A stretch of 29,567 nucleotides of DNA from Nanobdellota archaeon (GCA_018901625.1 JAHIEM010000135.1:1-29567), one strand, 5' to 3'. Shown: positions 1 through 7,830, counted from the first letter of the stretch. Program-made: numbers and translations. Notes: generated from the letters alone by a model not told the origin.

Positions 1-140
1 AATTTTGCTTTTAAATTTAAGTTTTCTCTTGTTCCAGAAGAAAGATTGTCAATAATAATCACTTCATTATTTTGGCTTACCAGCAAGTCAGCAATATGGC
101 TTCCTATGAAACCTGCGCCCCCTGTTATTAGTATTTTCAT
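1..140 (-). CDS. NAD-dependent sugar epimerase/dehydratase, N-terminal fragment
   Basis: The first 46 codons of a gene that runs off the left edge. The protein begins MKILITGGAGFIGSHIADLL, the N-terminal Rossmann strand with the GxxGxxG dinucleotide-binding motif of extended short-chain dehydrogenases (UDP-glucose 4-epimerase, dTDP-glucose dehydratase and relatives). It continues with IIIDNLSSG, where the Asp ending the second strand fits NAD binding. Substrate specificity cannot be read from this fragment. It lies 54 nt downstream of the ROK kinase stop on the same strand, so the two probably form a sugar-metabolism operon. The start is the only ATG before the GG-G-G motif. Confidence 0.85.
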   Translation of the reverse strand, partial: MKILITGGAGFIGSHIADLLVSQNNEVIIIDNLSSGTRENLNLKAK

Positions 141-194
141 TATTCTGCTTTATTTATTTGTGTGTTCATTTGTCTATTAAATAATCTGGCATTT

Positions 195-1241
195 TTAATT
201 TTCCCTCCTGGACAAGTAATAAGCTGCTGCTCCTTGAACGCCTATTGCTGGAAGAGATGTTATGCATACCCTTGGAATATTAAGAGACGGCAGCTGACTT
301 CCAGATTCTCCTGACATGTAATCATTTATTGCGTTATTAAATAATTCTTCTTGCTCTGTCAAGCCACCCATGCAGACAAGAACATCAATGGGATTGAATG
401 CAGAATTAATTACTCCAAATGAATGCGAAATAGCGCTTGTTTGCGTTTTTCTTATATCTTTTTGAGGATTTTGATTTGGATTTTCTTTGTATGCTCTATA
501 AACATGCGCTGCAGATATTTCCAGAATTATTCTGTTATATGCATCTTCTTCACATAGTTGTTCAAGTTTATAAGTTTCTTTTTTATTTTTCCTTGCTTTT
601 TCATTGTAATCTCCAAGAGCAGAGATTATTATTGGATGATTAATCTCATGAGTCATTAAGAAGTATTGTTTTGCCATACTTGCTGCTCCGTTTCCACTCA
701 CAAATATTTCAAGATGCCCTCTTTGTCCGCATCCGCAAAACAATTCAGAATCTGGTTTATACTTAATGTGCCCTAATTCAGCTTGAGTTGCATTTATGCC
801 TTTTCTCGCAACTGCTGCATTAAATCCAGAAGAATAAGTAGCAACAGCAACATTATAGAGACTCTTGCCTTTTCTTACAGCTTCTTCAAATCTTGCAACA
901 GCCTGAACAGCAGCTTTCATGTCATTTGTCATAACAACATCTCTGCCATTCTCTTTCAAAACCGCTCCAAAGTTTATCTTTCCTTTTATTCTCGAATTAG
1001 GAGAGAATTTAATCACCAGTCTGTCTTCATCAACATCGCCTGCTGCACTTATTCCTACTCGCGCATTTTCTTCTATTGCTTGCAATATTGCAGAATTTAA
1101 ATCATTATTTGAAGAAAAGTTTTTTACAGGAAATGACATTATCTTTCCCAATAGGCTTCCAGTTTCAGGATTAACTTTTCCAATTCTAAGGTTCGTTCCC
1201 CCAAAATCAATTCCATATATCTCTTTATGTTTATTTCTCAT
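195..1241 (-). CDS. ROK-family sugar kinase (glucokinase-like)
   Basis: A 348-residue cytoplasmic protein with the ASKHA phosphate loop DFGGTNLR at residues 12-19. TNDMKAA at 105-111 carries the likely catalytic Asp107. The ROK zinc signature follows: ELGH (155-158), then CGCGQRGHLE (169-178). The last zinc Cys of the usual CxCGxxGCxE pattern is His175 here, which should still bind zinc. Known members phosphorylate glucose, N-acetylmannosamine, fructose and similar sugars, or act as repressors. There is no N-terminal winged helix, so this is a kinase rather than a repressor. The exact sugar is unknown. The epimerase fragment follows 54 nt downstream. Confidence 0.8.
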   Translation of the reverse strand: MRNKHKEIYGIDFGGTNLRIGKVNPETGSLLGKIMSFPVKNFSSNNDLNSAILQAIEENARVGISAAGDVDEDRLVIKFSPNSRIKGKINFGAVLKENGRDVVMTNDMKAAVQAVARFEEAVRKGKSLYNVAVATYSSGFNAAVARKGINATQAELGHIKYKPDSELFCGCGQRGHLEIFVSGNGAASMAKQYFLMTHEINHPIIISALGDYNEKARKNKKETYKLEQLCEEDAYNRIILEISAAHVYRAYKENPNQNPQKDIRKTQTSAISHSFGVINSAFNPIDVLVCMGGLTEQEELFNNAINDYMSGESGSQLPSLNIPRVCITSLPAIGVQGAAAYYLSRREN

Positions 1242-1304
1242 TTTGTTTACAACTGTAAGGTCCTAATATTATTTCGCTTCTTAATTTCAAACCATTTTTC
1301 TTGT

Positions 1305-1487
1305 TCATCCATCTTCAATCTGCCCCAAAAATAAACCCAATATACTTTCAGGTCTTCTCTTTCTTATAAAAGCTTCGTTTGGTGTTTCTGCCCAATCAAG
1401 TCTTAATGCCCCATGAAGGCGAGCATTATACCAATCTAAAAATTGCTTTAATATTTTGAATCTCCACCTGTGCCTATCATATTCTCT
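1305..1487 (-). pseudogene. Transposase C-terminal remnant (rve/DDE, IS481-like)
   Basis: On the minus strand a reading frame without a start runs from after a stop at 1488-1490 to the TGA at 1305-1307. It encodes about 60 residues including EYDRHRWRFK, FLDWYNARLHGALRL, TPNEAF and RKRRPESILGLF. The pattern of WYN..R.H..L followed by TP.EAF..K is the C-terminal end of integrase-core transposases (IS481 type, common in DPANN and methanogens). Nothing upstream in frame matches the catalytic D, D or E segments; that space is occupied by the 114-residue gene. This is therefore a decayed or recombined tail. I saw no terminal inverted repeats. Confidence 0.7.
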
Positions 1488-1821
1488 TCAGAGTCTTTCT
1501 AATTTTCCATTTGTCTGAGGATTCTTTATCTTTAACTTCTATGACTCCATTTCTTTTTAATTTATCTTTTAAGTAATCTAGATATTTTCTATATCTTGGT
1601 TCAACCTTGTTATAAACCTGTTCAATTATCTTTTCATAAGATTCATTACTTAACTCCTCTGGTATTTCTATCTCACAGCTTCTGCTCGTAGGATTATTAT
1701 TTAAGAAGGAGTAAGCGCATAATTCTACTTTTCCTTTTTTAACCTTAAACATTAATGGCGGCGGTCCGCAGTATCTCATAGGCTTTTTCAGTACTATCTC
1801 TAATCTATCTTCCTTATTCAT
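1477..1821 (-). CDS. Hypothetical protein, last gene of the Ubl cluster
   Basis: A 114-residue protein I do not recognise. It has a mixed beta N-terminus (LEIVLKKPMRYCGPPPLMFK, then KVELCAYSFL), followed by a charged helical C-terminus rich in Lys and Glu. There is no signal peptide or membrane segment. Its ATG overlaps the stop of the TPR gene by 4 nt (ATGA type), so it is very likely co-translated with it. The last codons lie over the start of the transposase remnant in another frame, so the natural C-terminus may have been altered by that insertion. A role in the ubiquitin-like system is inferred from position only. Confidence 0.65.
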   Translation of the reverse strand: MNKEDRLEIVLKKPMRYCGPPPLMFKVKKGKVELCAYSFLNNNPTSRSCEIEIPEELSNESYEKIIEQVYNKVEPRYRKYLDYLKDKLKRNGVIEVKDKESSDKWKIRKTLKRI

Positions 1822-3242
1822 TCTACCTCAATCTCATGTTCCTTTTCTTGAGCAAGCTTTTTTTCAATTTCACTTATCTTTGTTTTTGCGTCTTTAGTTC
1901 TTTCATTATCTGAAGTGTCTAGCTCGAGGAATTTTTTGAAGCAACTTATTGCTTTTTCTTTCTCATTATCCTGGCATTTTATTTGGCCAAGATTGTAATA
2001 CGGCGGGGCAAAAGCAGGAGCAATCCCTATTGCTTTTTGATATAATTTTATTGCTGTTTCCTTGTCTCCTGACCAAGCATAATAAACAGCAAGATTGTGG
2101 TGATATGAGGCATCATTTGGATTTAGCTCAATTGCTTTATCTAGGAATTTCTTTGCCTCACTCAGATTTTTTTCATTCAGATAAGCTATTCCGAGCAAGT
2201 TGTTTGTGTGTGAGTCATTTTGATTTAATTCCAATGCTTTTTCAAGAATTCTTCTTGCTTCATTGTTTTTTCCAGCAACAACATACTCTTTTCCAAGATT
2301 TTTATAATCTTCAGCCAGCTTGGATGACTCGGTCTTTACACTATTGAACTTATCTTCTTTTTCTTTTAATTCTGATTCTGCTTTTGCCAAACTGCTTTTT
2401 GCATTTTCGATGCTGGCTTTTGCTTTTGGCAGTCTATCATTCAAAAGTTGCATTTCCTGGTTATATCCCGAAACTTTTGTTTCTAATGTTCTCATTTCAG
2501 AGCTCTTTTCCGATACCTTTCTCTCAAGCTCGGAAAATTCTTGGGCTTTCTTCTTGAGTTCTGCCTGTTTGTCTTTTAATTGCTGCTCTAAACAAGAAAC
2601 ATTTTTTTCTAACTGGGCAGGATAAACCGGATTTTCAGATATTTTTACTTGGTATTTTTTTGATCCATAGTACCCTGTGGAAGCTAAACCCGCAATCAAA
2701 ATTCCTGTGATTATTCTGCCATATTTTCTTCTTTTTCTCATTTTTGATGATTCCTGGCTTATTCTTTCAATTTCTTTCCCTTCTACATATACGCTTTCTG
2801 GTTTTGCTTTTTTTAATGCTTTCATAAATAAAGGGTCTCTATAGGATTTCTCTGTAACTGTATGCAAAACTTTTCCTTCCTTCGCAAGCTTTCCTTCTGA
2901 GATATACAGAGCAGCCATTTCTGCAATCTCTTTTAATGTCTTGCCTGAAGAAAATGCTTCTTCAAGATTTCTAGTTTGTTCAGGCTTTTTTAAGATATCA
3001 AGAAGAGTGTCTGTTGCAAAAAATTCTCTTAAGCTGTTTTCATCTTTTACAAACCTTTGCGCGATTTTGGTGTCAGGAACATGCCTTCTTAGCAAGGCAA
3101 TCAATGCTTCGTATATTGGGTGGATGTTTTCCATTCCACTTATCCTTAAATCAGACTTGTTTTCGCTGACTTTGATTACAATCTGCCCTATGATCTGACC
3201 AACTTCTTCGGGGCTTCTTATGATTTCGTGTTTATCATCCAT
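1818..3242 (-). CDS. Membrane-anchored coiled-coil/TPR protein of the Ubl cluster
   Basis: 474 residues in four parts. Residues 1-165 form a soluble, mostly helical domain with no recognised family. A basic stretch (RKRRKYGR, about 169-176) precedes a single membrane segment at about 177-195. Residues 208-315 are a long Lys/Glu/Ser coiled coil. Residues 315-445 hold about four tetratricopeptide repeats with the usual spaced A, G, Y and P positions (LEKALELNQND, LDKAIELNPNDASYHHNLA, YQKAIGIAPA). The basic residues on the N-terminal side suggest the N-domain stays in the cytoplasm and the coil/TPR part lies outside, but topology is uncertain. It overlaps the E1 gene by 8 nt and the next gene by 4 nt. 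A role as scaffold, target or receptor for the Ubl machinery is inferred from context. Confidence 0.8.
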   Translation of the reverse strand: MDDKHEIIRSPEEVGQIIGQIVIKVSENKSDLRISGMENIHPIYEALIALLRRHVPDTKIAQRFVKDENSLREFFATDTLLDILKKPEQTRNLEEAFSSGKTLKEIAEMAALYISEGKLAKEGKVLHTVTEKSYRDPLFMKALKKAKPESVYVEGKEIERISQESSKMRKRRKYGRIITGILIAGLASTGYYGSKKYQVKISENPVYPAQLEKNVSCLEQQLKDKQAELKKKAQEFSELERKVSEKSSEMRTLETKVSGYNQEMQLLNDRLPKAKASIENAKSSLAKAESELKEKEDKFNSVKTESSKLAEDYKNLGKEYVVAGKNNEARRILEKALELNQNDSHTNNLLGIAYLNEKNLSEAKKFLDKAIELNPNDASYHHNLAVYYAWSGDKETAIKLYQKAIGIAPAFAPPYYNLGQIKCQDNEKEKAISCFKKFLELDTSDNERTKDAKTKISEIEKKLAQEKEHEIEVE

Positions 3243-4446
3243 TTTTTCTGCATTCAGAGAAGCATTGGTCTTCTATTTCCTGAAATAAAAGCCCCTCTCC
3301 TGATAAATAATTTATTTTTTCATATTTTCCAGATATTGCTTTTTCAACACATATTAACATAAGCCCTGCAATAATCTGGTTTGGGATGATTAAGGCTGGA
3401 TGAAAGCATGCGCCTATTTCTCTTTTTTTAGGTTGTTCTTCTTCTTTTGCAGTTTCTGTTAAATCATATCCCAGCTGGCAGTCGAGGCAGGCTGTTTTTC
3501 CTGGAAAATAAGGCATTGCATTCCCAGCAAATGTGCTTGAACCTCCATTGATGAGGGGCACAGAGTGTTTTGCTGATGCAAGATTCATAAAGTATCTTGC
3601 CTGATTATTATCTACGCATGAAAAGACAAAGTCATATCCTGAAGGATCAAAGTTCTCGCCTATTTTTTCAGTTCCATTCTGGATTTTTCTTGAATATTTC
3701 TCAAGCATTTTTGAAAGAGCTTCTGCTTTATTTTTTCCAATAGAATCATAAAAAAGAAACTGCCTGTTCAGATTGCTTTCTTCTACAACATCAAAATCAA
3801 TTATCTTAATCTGCGCACTTTTCAATGCAAGAGCCAGAGCTGAAAATGTTCCTATCGCACCGGCCCCTACCTGAAGGATTTTTTTCTCAAGATTACTTGG
3901 CTCTTTTACTCCAATTTCTAATCTGTCAAGTTGCCTATCTCTTTTCAGACAGAATGCTCTTTTTCTTAGTTCATCTGCAACAATGCCTGCGCATATCATA
4001 CTGTTTACTGCTCCCTGCGTTGAATCATCAAATACTTCCCCATTCCTGTTGAATGAAAATGACAGCCCGCTTTTGCTGCAGGAGGCGGAAAAATAGTTTA
4101 AATTCTTTTTTTTTGCTGCTTCAAATAGGAAATGTTTTGACCTTGTGTCATTTGTTGCATCTATTACAAAATCAGAATCCTCTATGCACAATTCAGCCAT
4201 TTGAAAACTTGTTATTTCTTCATCTCTCTGCTCAATATAAACTTCAGGATTTATTTTTTCAAATTCAAAAGAGCAGCTGCTGCCTGTTCTTGTGTTTCTG
4301 CCAATACCAAGCGAGATTAAGTCCACTAAAAGAAAATCAGAAAGAAGCCCAGAACCAGCCAGGGAAACTTTTAAATTATAAAGCTTTTCCTGCTGCCATC
4401 CTTCTATAAGATTCTGTCTGTTGTATCTTTCAAGGTTTATAGCCAT
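3235..4446 (-). CDS. E1-like (ThiF/MoeB superfamily) Ubl-activating enzyme with two adenylation-type domains
   Basis: 403 residues. The C-terminal half (about 183-403) is a standard E1 adenylation domain. It has VGAGAIG (193-199) for ATP, IDFDVVEESNLNRQF (216-230), SCVDN with Asp279, a CLDC zinc pair (320, 323) and a second pair in CFSEC (395, 399). Cys347 in GACFHP is a candidate thioester cysteine. The N-terminal half (about 5-165) looks like a second, degenerate copy: RYNRQ (7-11), a worn nucleotide loop SLAGSGLLSDF, and DATNDTRSKHFLFEA (96-110). E1 enzymes adenylate the C-terminal carboxylate of a Ubl and pass it to a cysteine. The gene overlaps the JAMM gene by 10 nt and the TPR gene by 8 nt. 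E1 family assignment is secure; its partner Ubl is inferred from the neighbours. Confidence 0.88.
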   Translation of the reverse strand: MAINLERYNRQNLIEGWQQEKLYNLKVSLAGSGLLSDFLLVDLISLGIGRNTRTGSSCSFEFEKINPEVYIEQRDEEITSFQMAELCIEDSDFVIDATNDTRSKHFLFEAAKKKNLNYFSASCSKSGLSFSFNRNGEVFDDSTQGAVNSMICAGIVADELRKRAFCLKRDRQLDRLEIGVKEPSNLEKKILQVGAGAIGTFSALALALKSAQIKIIDFDVVEESNLNRQFLFYDSIGKNKAEALSKMLEKYSRKIQNGTEKIGENFDPSGYDFVFSCVDNNQARYFMNLASAKHSVPLINGGSSTFAGNAMPYFPGKTACLDCQLGYDLTETAKEEEQPKKREIGACFHPALIIPNQIIAGLMLICVEKAISGKYEKINYLSGEGLLFQEIEDQCFSECRKNG

Positions 4447-5321
4447 TTTGATCTTCCCCTTACTCTTTCTTCAAGATCCTGTTCAAGCTGTTTTCTTGTG
4501 AATTCAAGGTCCTTTTCGACTTTTATCGGATTTATTACAATGTTTCTCTTTGTTTCTATGCTTTCTTTTTCACAGAGGCTGCACCATTTTACAACAGTAA
4601 TTTCTCCATAAAGTTCTCCTCTGCTGTTAGTTACAATTGAATAAGCAAATCCTGTTGCAAGGAATTCATGGCTTTTGCATTTCCCAATTTCAATTAATTT
4701 TGGCTCTCTTAAAACTATTCTGCTTTTTTCATCTTTAAGCAGAAGCCTCATGTCAGAGGTTAATGCGAGAATTATGTCTGAATTTGGTTCTCCATGAAGC
4801 CTGAAATAATCTGGATTAACCATGTTACTTTCATATGCCATGTTTCCCTTGTCCATTTGAAATTTCATTTCAAGTCCTGCTTTTCTATAAATAATCTGGC
4901 ACGCATCATAGTCGGGCCTTAAGTCTCTGTCAATATTTTTTACTACTTTTTCTTCTGTATTCCCTGCAAAAGCGCGATAAAGAGTGTCCATGTTTTCATC
5001 ATCAGTTCCAGAGTGGAAGGTTAAGTGATTTCCGTGACTGTGCCAAAAGCCTATTGCCTTGAATCCCATATTTTCAATTTCTTCTTTTGCTTCTGCAGCA
5101 GCTTCTCCGCTTAAATGCCCATGATTTCCTGAAACTTCCTGATTTGGAGCGAGAATTGCGTCATAGGCAACTCCATCATTTATTTTTATTGGCGAAATAA
5201 GAAATCCATAACACTCCAGCCTTCCTGACAACATTCCATATGCTCTTATTTTTTCAAGTGTTCTTTCAGTTATTGGGAGATAGGTAAAATTGGCAGTTCT
5301 AACAAAAACTTCAGATTTCAT
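4437..5321 (-). CDS. JAMM/MPN-domain isopeptidase (DUB-like)
   Basis: 294 residues with a complete JAMM metalloprotease centre. Glu36 (RLECYGFLI) is the likely catalytic base; His94 and His96 (FWHSHG) and Asp107 lie in the exact HxHx10D spacing, with Ser104 also in place. This is the zinc centre of Rpn11, AMSH and archaeal desampylase, so the enzyme should cleave bonds to a Ubl C-terminus, either to mature the Ubl or to remove it from targets. The C-terminal part has a possible second metal site (CKSH at 215-218 and CSLC at 247-250) and a charged helical tail. It lies between the candidate E2 gene (17-nt gap) and the E1 gene (10-nt overlap). Confidence 0.88.
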   Translation of the reverse strand: MKSEVFVRTANFTYLPITERTLEKIRAYGMLSGRLECYGFLISPIKINDGVAYDAILAPNQEVSGNHGHLSGEAAAEAKEEIENMGFKAIGFWHSHGNHLTFHSGTDDENMDTLYRAFAGNTEEKVVKNIDRDLRPDYDACQIIYRKAGLEMKFQMDKGNMAYESNMVNPDYFRLHGEPNSDIILALTSDMRLLLKDEKSRIVLREPKLIEIGKCKSHEFLATGFAYSIVTNSRGELYGEITVVKWCSLCEKESIETKRNIVINPIKVEKDLEFTRKQLEQDLEERVRGRSKWL

Positions 5322-5338
5322 TTTTGCTCCTGAAAGAT

Positions 5339-6367
5339 TTAGTATTGTTCATTATTTTCCTGTCTTACGCGGATTTGTTTATTTGTTTCAACATTAGTAG
5401 CCCATTTTCTTAGATAGAACATTTTGTCTTCTGTTGTATTTCCAACAAAGCTGAAACCCATGCAGGGGCTGGTAGAATTTATAATAAATGCGCTGTTTCT
5501 GTTTGCTCTTTCTGCAAGCACTGCGGAAGTTGAGAGATTTTTCCTGGAGAAATGAAGCGCTGCTGCACACTGCCCTTCAGAATATCTTCTTCCTGTTGTT
5601 TCATTATGATGAGGGCTTATAAGCCAGTAAATGCATCTTGCAGAAGTGTCAAATCCTAGTTCTCCGCATTCATAGCAATGAGGATAGACTGAAACTTTTA
5701 TGTCTCTTATAAATATTTTTATTTTCTCTTTTAAGATTGAGGTCTTCCAGTTAAGTTCATTTACTTTTTCTGAATCTTTCATTGCCTGAAACCTAAGCCT
5801 TGATTCAAGAACTTCATGAAATCTTCTTTCAATATCTTCTACTTTCATTTTGCTTGGCAGAATTGTATAATTTTTTCCATTAAGATTAATAAAAACTGGC
5901 TGTGCAATTTCTTCTAAAGGATACACTCTTCTGTTTATCACAACGTGGTTTCCTTTTATTATTTCTGGAAAAATCGGGCTTTCATTGATTAAAGAGTCAG
6001 TAATTTGGATATAGCTTTGTGGTTCTTCAACTTTAAGGTGGAAATTATGCTGTTTGCATAAATATTCAAGAAAAAAAGCAGTGTCTTCAAGAATCTCAAG
6101 CTCTTTTTCGAGTTCGCTTGTTCCTCTGCCTGAATTGAACTCTTTTTCAAATTCTGACTTTCTTTTTAAGAGAAGCTCTTTATGCTTTTTTGAATATCCT
6201 GCTTCTTCTTCGTCTATCTTTCTTCCAGAACTAAGAGGAAATCTTAAATCACAGAGAGTTAGGTAGTTGCAGACCACTGGCATGGAATTTGAGGCATTAT
6301 AATACCTTCCATCTATGATTGCGAAGATAAGATTTCTCCTTCTATGAAAATCTGTTTCAGGCAGCAT
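5339..6367 (-). CDS. Candidate E2-like conjugating protein of the Ubl cluster
   Basis: 342 residues with no family I recognise with certainty. The N-terminal part contains a charged helical stretch (about 52-105). A short beta region follows (VVINRRVYPLEE, VFINLNGKNYTIL at 141-170), then another helix (177-220). The segment CIYWLISPHHNETTG...EGQCAAALHF (245-273) resembles the E2 active-site pattern of a His-x-Asn loop followed by Gly-x-Cys-x-x-x-Leu, making Cys267 the candidate catalytic cysteine. A CYEC pair at 231-234 may bind metal. The gene sits 6 nt after the Ubl gene and 17 nt before the JAMM gene, where bacterial Bil-type operons carry the E2. The E2 call rests on this motif and position, not on overall similarity; an adaptor protein is the alternative. 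Confidence 0.5.
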   Translation of the reverse strand: MLPETDFHRRRNLIFAIIDGRYYNASNSMPVVCNYLTLCDLRFPLSSGRKIDEEEAGYSKKHKELLLKRKSEFEKEFNSGRGTSELEKELEILEDTAFFLEYLCKQHNFHLKVEEPQSYIQITDSLINESPIFPEIIKGNHVVINRRVYPLEEIAQPVFINLNGKNYTILPSKMKVEDIERRFHEVLESRLRFQAMKDSEKVNELNWKTSILKEKIKIFIRDIKVSVYPHCYECGELGFDTSARCIYWLISPHHNETTGRRYSEGQCAAALHFSRKNLSTSAVLAERANRNSAFIINSTSPCMGFSFVGNTTEDKMFYLRKWATNVETNKQIRVRQENNEQY

Positions 6368-6373
6368 CTTATA

Positions 6374-6718
6374 TTAACTCCCTACGTCGTGTATTCCTGT
6401 GATAGAAAGCCTTACTCTTTCTTCAGGTGAACCAATCTGCTGAACATAGGGTTCAATTGAGTCTCCAAGCCTGATTGGCTGCAGTTTCACTGGATTTGTT
6501 GCGTTGTATACTCCTGCCTTGGTTACGTATCCTTTTCTTGCTTCCATTTCTGTTTGTATTGCTGCGAGAGTTCTGCTGTCTTCACCCTGCCAGTTCATTG
6601 CAAGAATTGTTCTTACTAGGTCTTCAACTTTTTTTCCTTTCAACTCTTCTGGAGTGAAAAGAGCAGAAATTTTCTTGCTTCCAAAAGCCTCTAAGCTTAC
6701 TTCAACTTTTCTTTCCAT
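6374..6718 (-). CDS. Putative ubiquitin-like protein, first gene of the cluster
   Basis: A 114-residue protein whose predicted layout fits a beta-grasp fold. KVEVSLEAFG (4-13) and KKISALF (15-21) read as a first hairpin, the helix runs through KVEDLVRTILAM (30-41), and a last strand RVRLSIT (101-107) is followed by a flexible tail GIHDVGS. Residues 42-75 would be an insertion relative to ubiquitin. It ends Gly-Ser rather than Gly-Gly, so the JAMM enzyme may have to remove the Ser, or the IHDVGS stretch after Gly108, before activation. It leads a tightly packed gene set with JAMM and E1 genes and has a strong Shine-Dalgarno site. Assignment is by size, pattern and context; primary identity to ubiquitin is low. 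Confidence 0.55.
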   Translation of the reverse strand: MERKVEVSLEAFGSKKISALFTPEELKGKKVEDLVRTILAMNWQGEDSRTLAAIQTEMEARKGYVTKAGVYNATNPVKLQPIRLGDSIEPYVQQIGSPEERVRLSITGIHDVGS

Positions 6719-6721
6719 TTT

Positions 6722-6728
6722 ACCTCCT
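6722..6728 (-). promoter_or_regulatory. Strong Shine-Dalgarno site of the Ubl cluster
   Basis: On the minus strand AGGAGGT lies 3 nt before the ATG at 6718, one of the few strong ribosome sites in a window where most first genes look leaderless. It implies a 5' leader. A TATA-like GTATAAAA on the minus strand near 6799-6806 would give a leader of about 55-60 nt; a closer AT-rich stretch (6732-6746) is an alternative. The rest of 6729-6939 is AT-rich intergenic DNA with no ORF I can support. Confidence 0.6.
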
Positions 6729-6939
6729 GTTAAAATTTAATTAAGATTGCGTACAAATATCTTGAATTTATCCGACTTTATCACACTGAAAATCTATGAA
6801 TTTTATACTTCATTTTAAAATTTAGTTAATAATCAGAATTAAAGAAAGAATTTATTTCTTGTCAATATCTTTCTTATTTGGGATATACAAAGATATCAGA
6901 GAATGTGAAGAATAGGGAAAATAGTGAATTTTTAGGATA

Positions 6940-7830
6940 TTAGCAGGCAACAAATGCTTTTCTGTAAATTTCAGAAAATTTGTCAGAATTGTCATTTAGC
7001 AATTCAAAAAGATTTTTGTATCTTTTTTGCTGGACAAGAGCAAACATAGGGCAGTTTTTCCTTAAGAAAAGTTCTGGGATTTCAGCAGAAGGTTTAATAG
7101 TTCTTAATCTGGCTTTTTTATACTGAGGATTTTTTATTGTTTTTATTTTTCCTTTATTATTTGCAAGCCAGTATGGAGCACCATTATGCTTTTTGATATA
7201 CTTGAAATCAGATTTTGCATTTGTGCTTAAAAAATCAGTCATTATAAGCGGGACATTTGAGACATTATAGCTTATATGGTGATAGAAAGGGGGGAATAAA
7301 ACATGCTCGCCTTCTTCAGCTAAAATTAACATGACATCTTCTATGCATTCTTGATTCTGTTTTTGTGTTTTAAACAAAAGATAAGCTGCTTTTCCATGAA
7401 TAACTTCGTATATTTCAGGCAGTCTTTCAATATGCTCGTGTCCTTCTGTTCTCAAGAATTCTTTTCCTATACAGCCAGGAGGCAGGATGGTTATATCTGG
7501 CCTGATTTTGTGCTGTTTTAATATATCAAGCAAAGAAGGATTGTTTAAGAAAATGTTTCTATATCCATAATAAAGAACACTATCTGGATTTTCAAGAAAT
7601 TGTTTTAAATCAGGCTCTCTGGTTATATTTCCTTGTTTATCTGTAAATCCAGAAGCAAACATCATGCTCTTCCATAAAGCATCTCCTGAAACAGAGTTTC
7701 CAGCAAGTGTTTTTTCCCAATACTCGCCTGTTACATTATTACCAAAAAGAATTTTGCTTGTTGATATATCAAGCTGCAGAGGGAATCCAATCCTGCTCGT
7801 TAAGTTTGTCATGCTAATTAGATTTTTCAT
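6940..7830 (-). CDS. pgiA: Glucose-6-phosphate isomerase, archaeal cupin type
   Basis: 296 residues with the cupin PGI metal centre: TEGHEH (128-133) with His131 and His133, PEIYEV with Glu139, and the second cupin motif LFPPFYHHISYNV with His184/185. These match the His-x-His, Glu, His ligands of the Pyrococcus enzyme, which interconverts glucose-6-phosphate and fructose-6-phosphate. The cupin core (about 85-200) has about 85 extra N-terminal residues and a C-terminal extension of about 95, making it longer than the 190-residue Thermococcales enzyme. A second ATG (Met7, at 7812) could be the true start, since a TATA-like AAATTTAAAT near 7845 lies between the ideal distances for both. It is separate from the Ubl cluster, with 221 nt between. 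Confidence 0.85.
   Translation of the reverse strand: MKNLISMTNLTSRIGFPLQLDISTSKILFGNNVTGEYWEKTLAGNSVSGDALWKSMMFASGFTDKQGNITREPDLKQFLENPDSVLYYGYRNIFLNNPSLLDILKQHKIRPDITILPPGCIGKEFLRTEGHEHIERLPEIYEVIHGKAAYLLFKTQKQNQECIEDVMLILAEEGEHVLFPPFYHHISYNVSNVPLIMTDFLSTNAKSDFKYIKKHNGAPYWLANNKGKIKTIKNPQYKKARLRTIKPSAEIPELFLRKNCPMFALVQQKRYKNLFELLNDNSDKFSEIYRKAFVAC

Noticed and set aside
437..643. Plus-strand frames opposite the minus-strand genes (here and opposite most other coding genes).
   Set aside because: They are mirror frames of real genes with no start signals or recognised motifs.
6841..6900. Repeated AAAGAAAGA and TCTTTCTT in the spacer between the Ubl cluster and the PGI gene.
   Set aside because: Low-complexity A/T-rich pairing with a long loop; no support for a terminator or operator.
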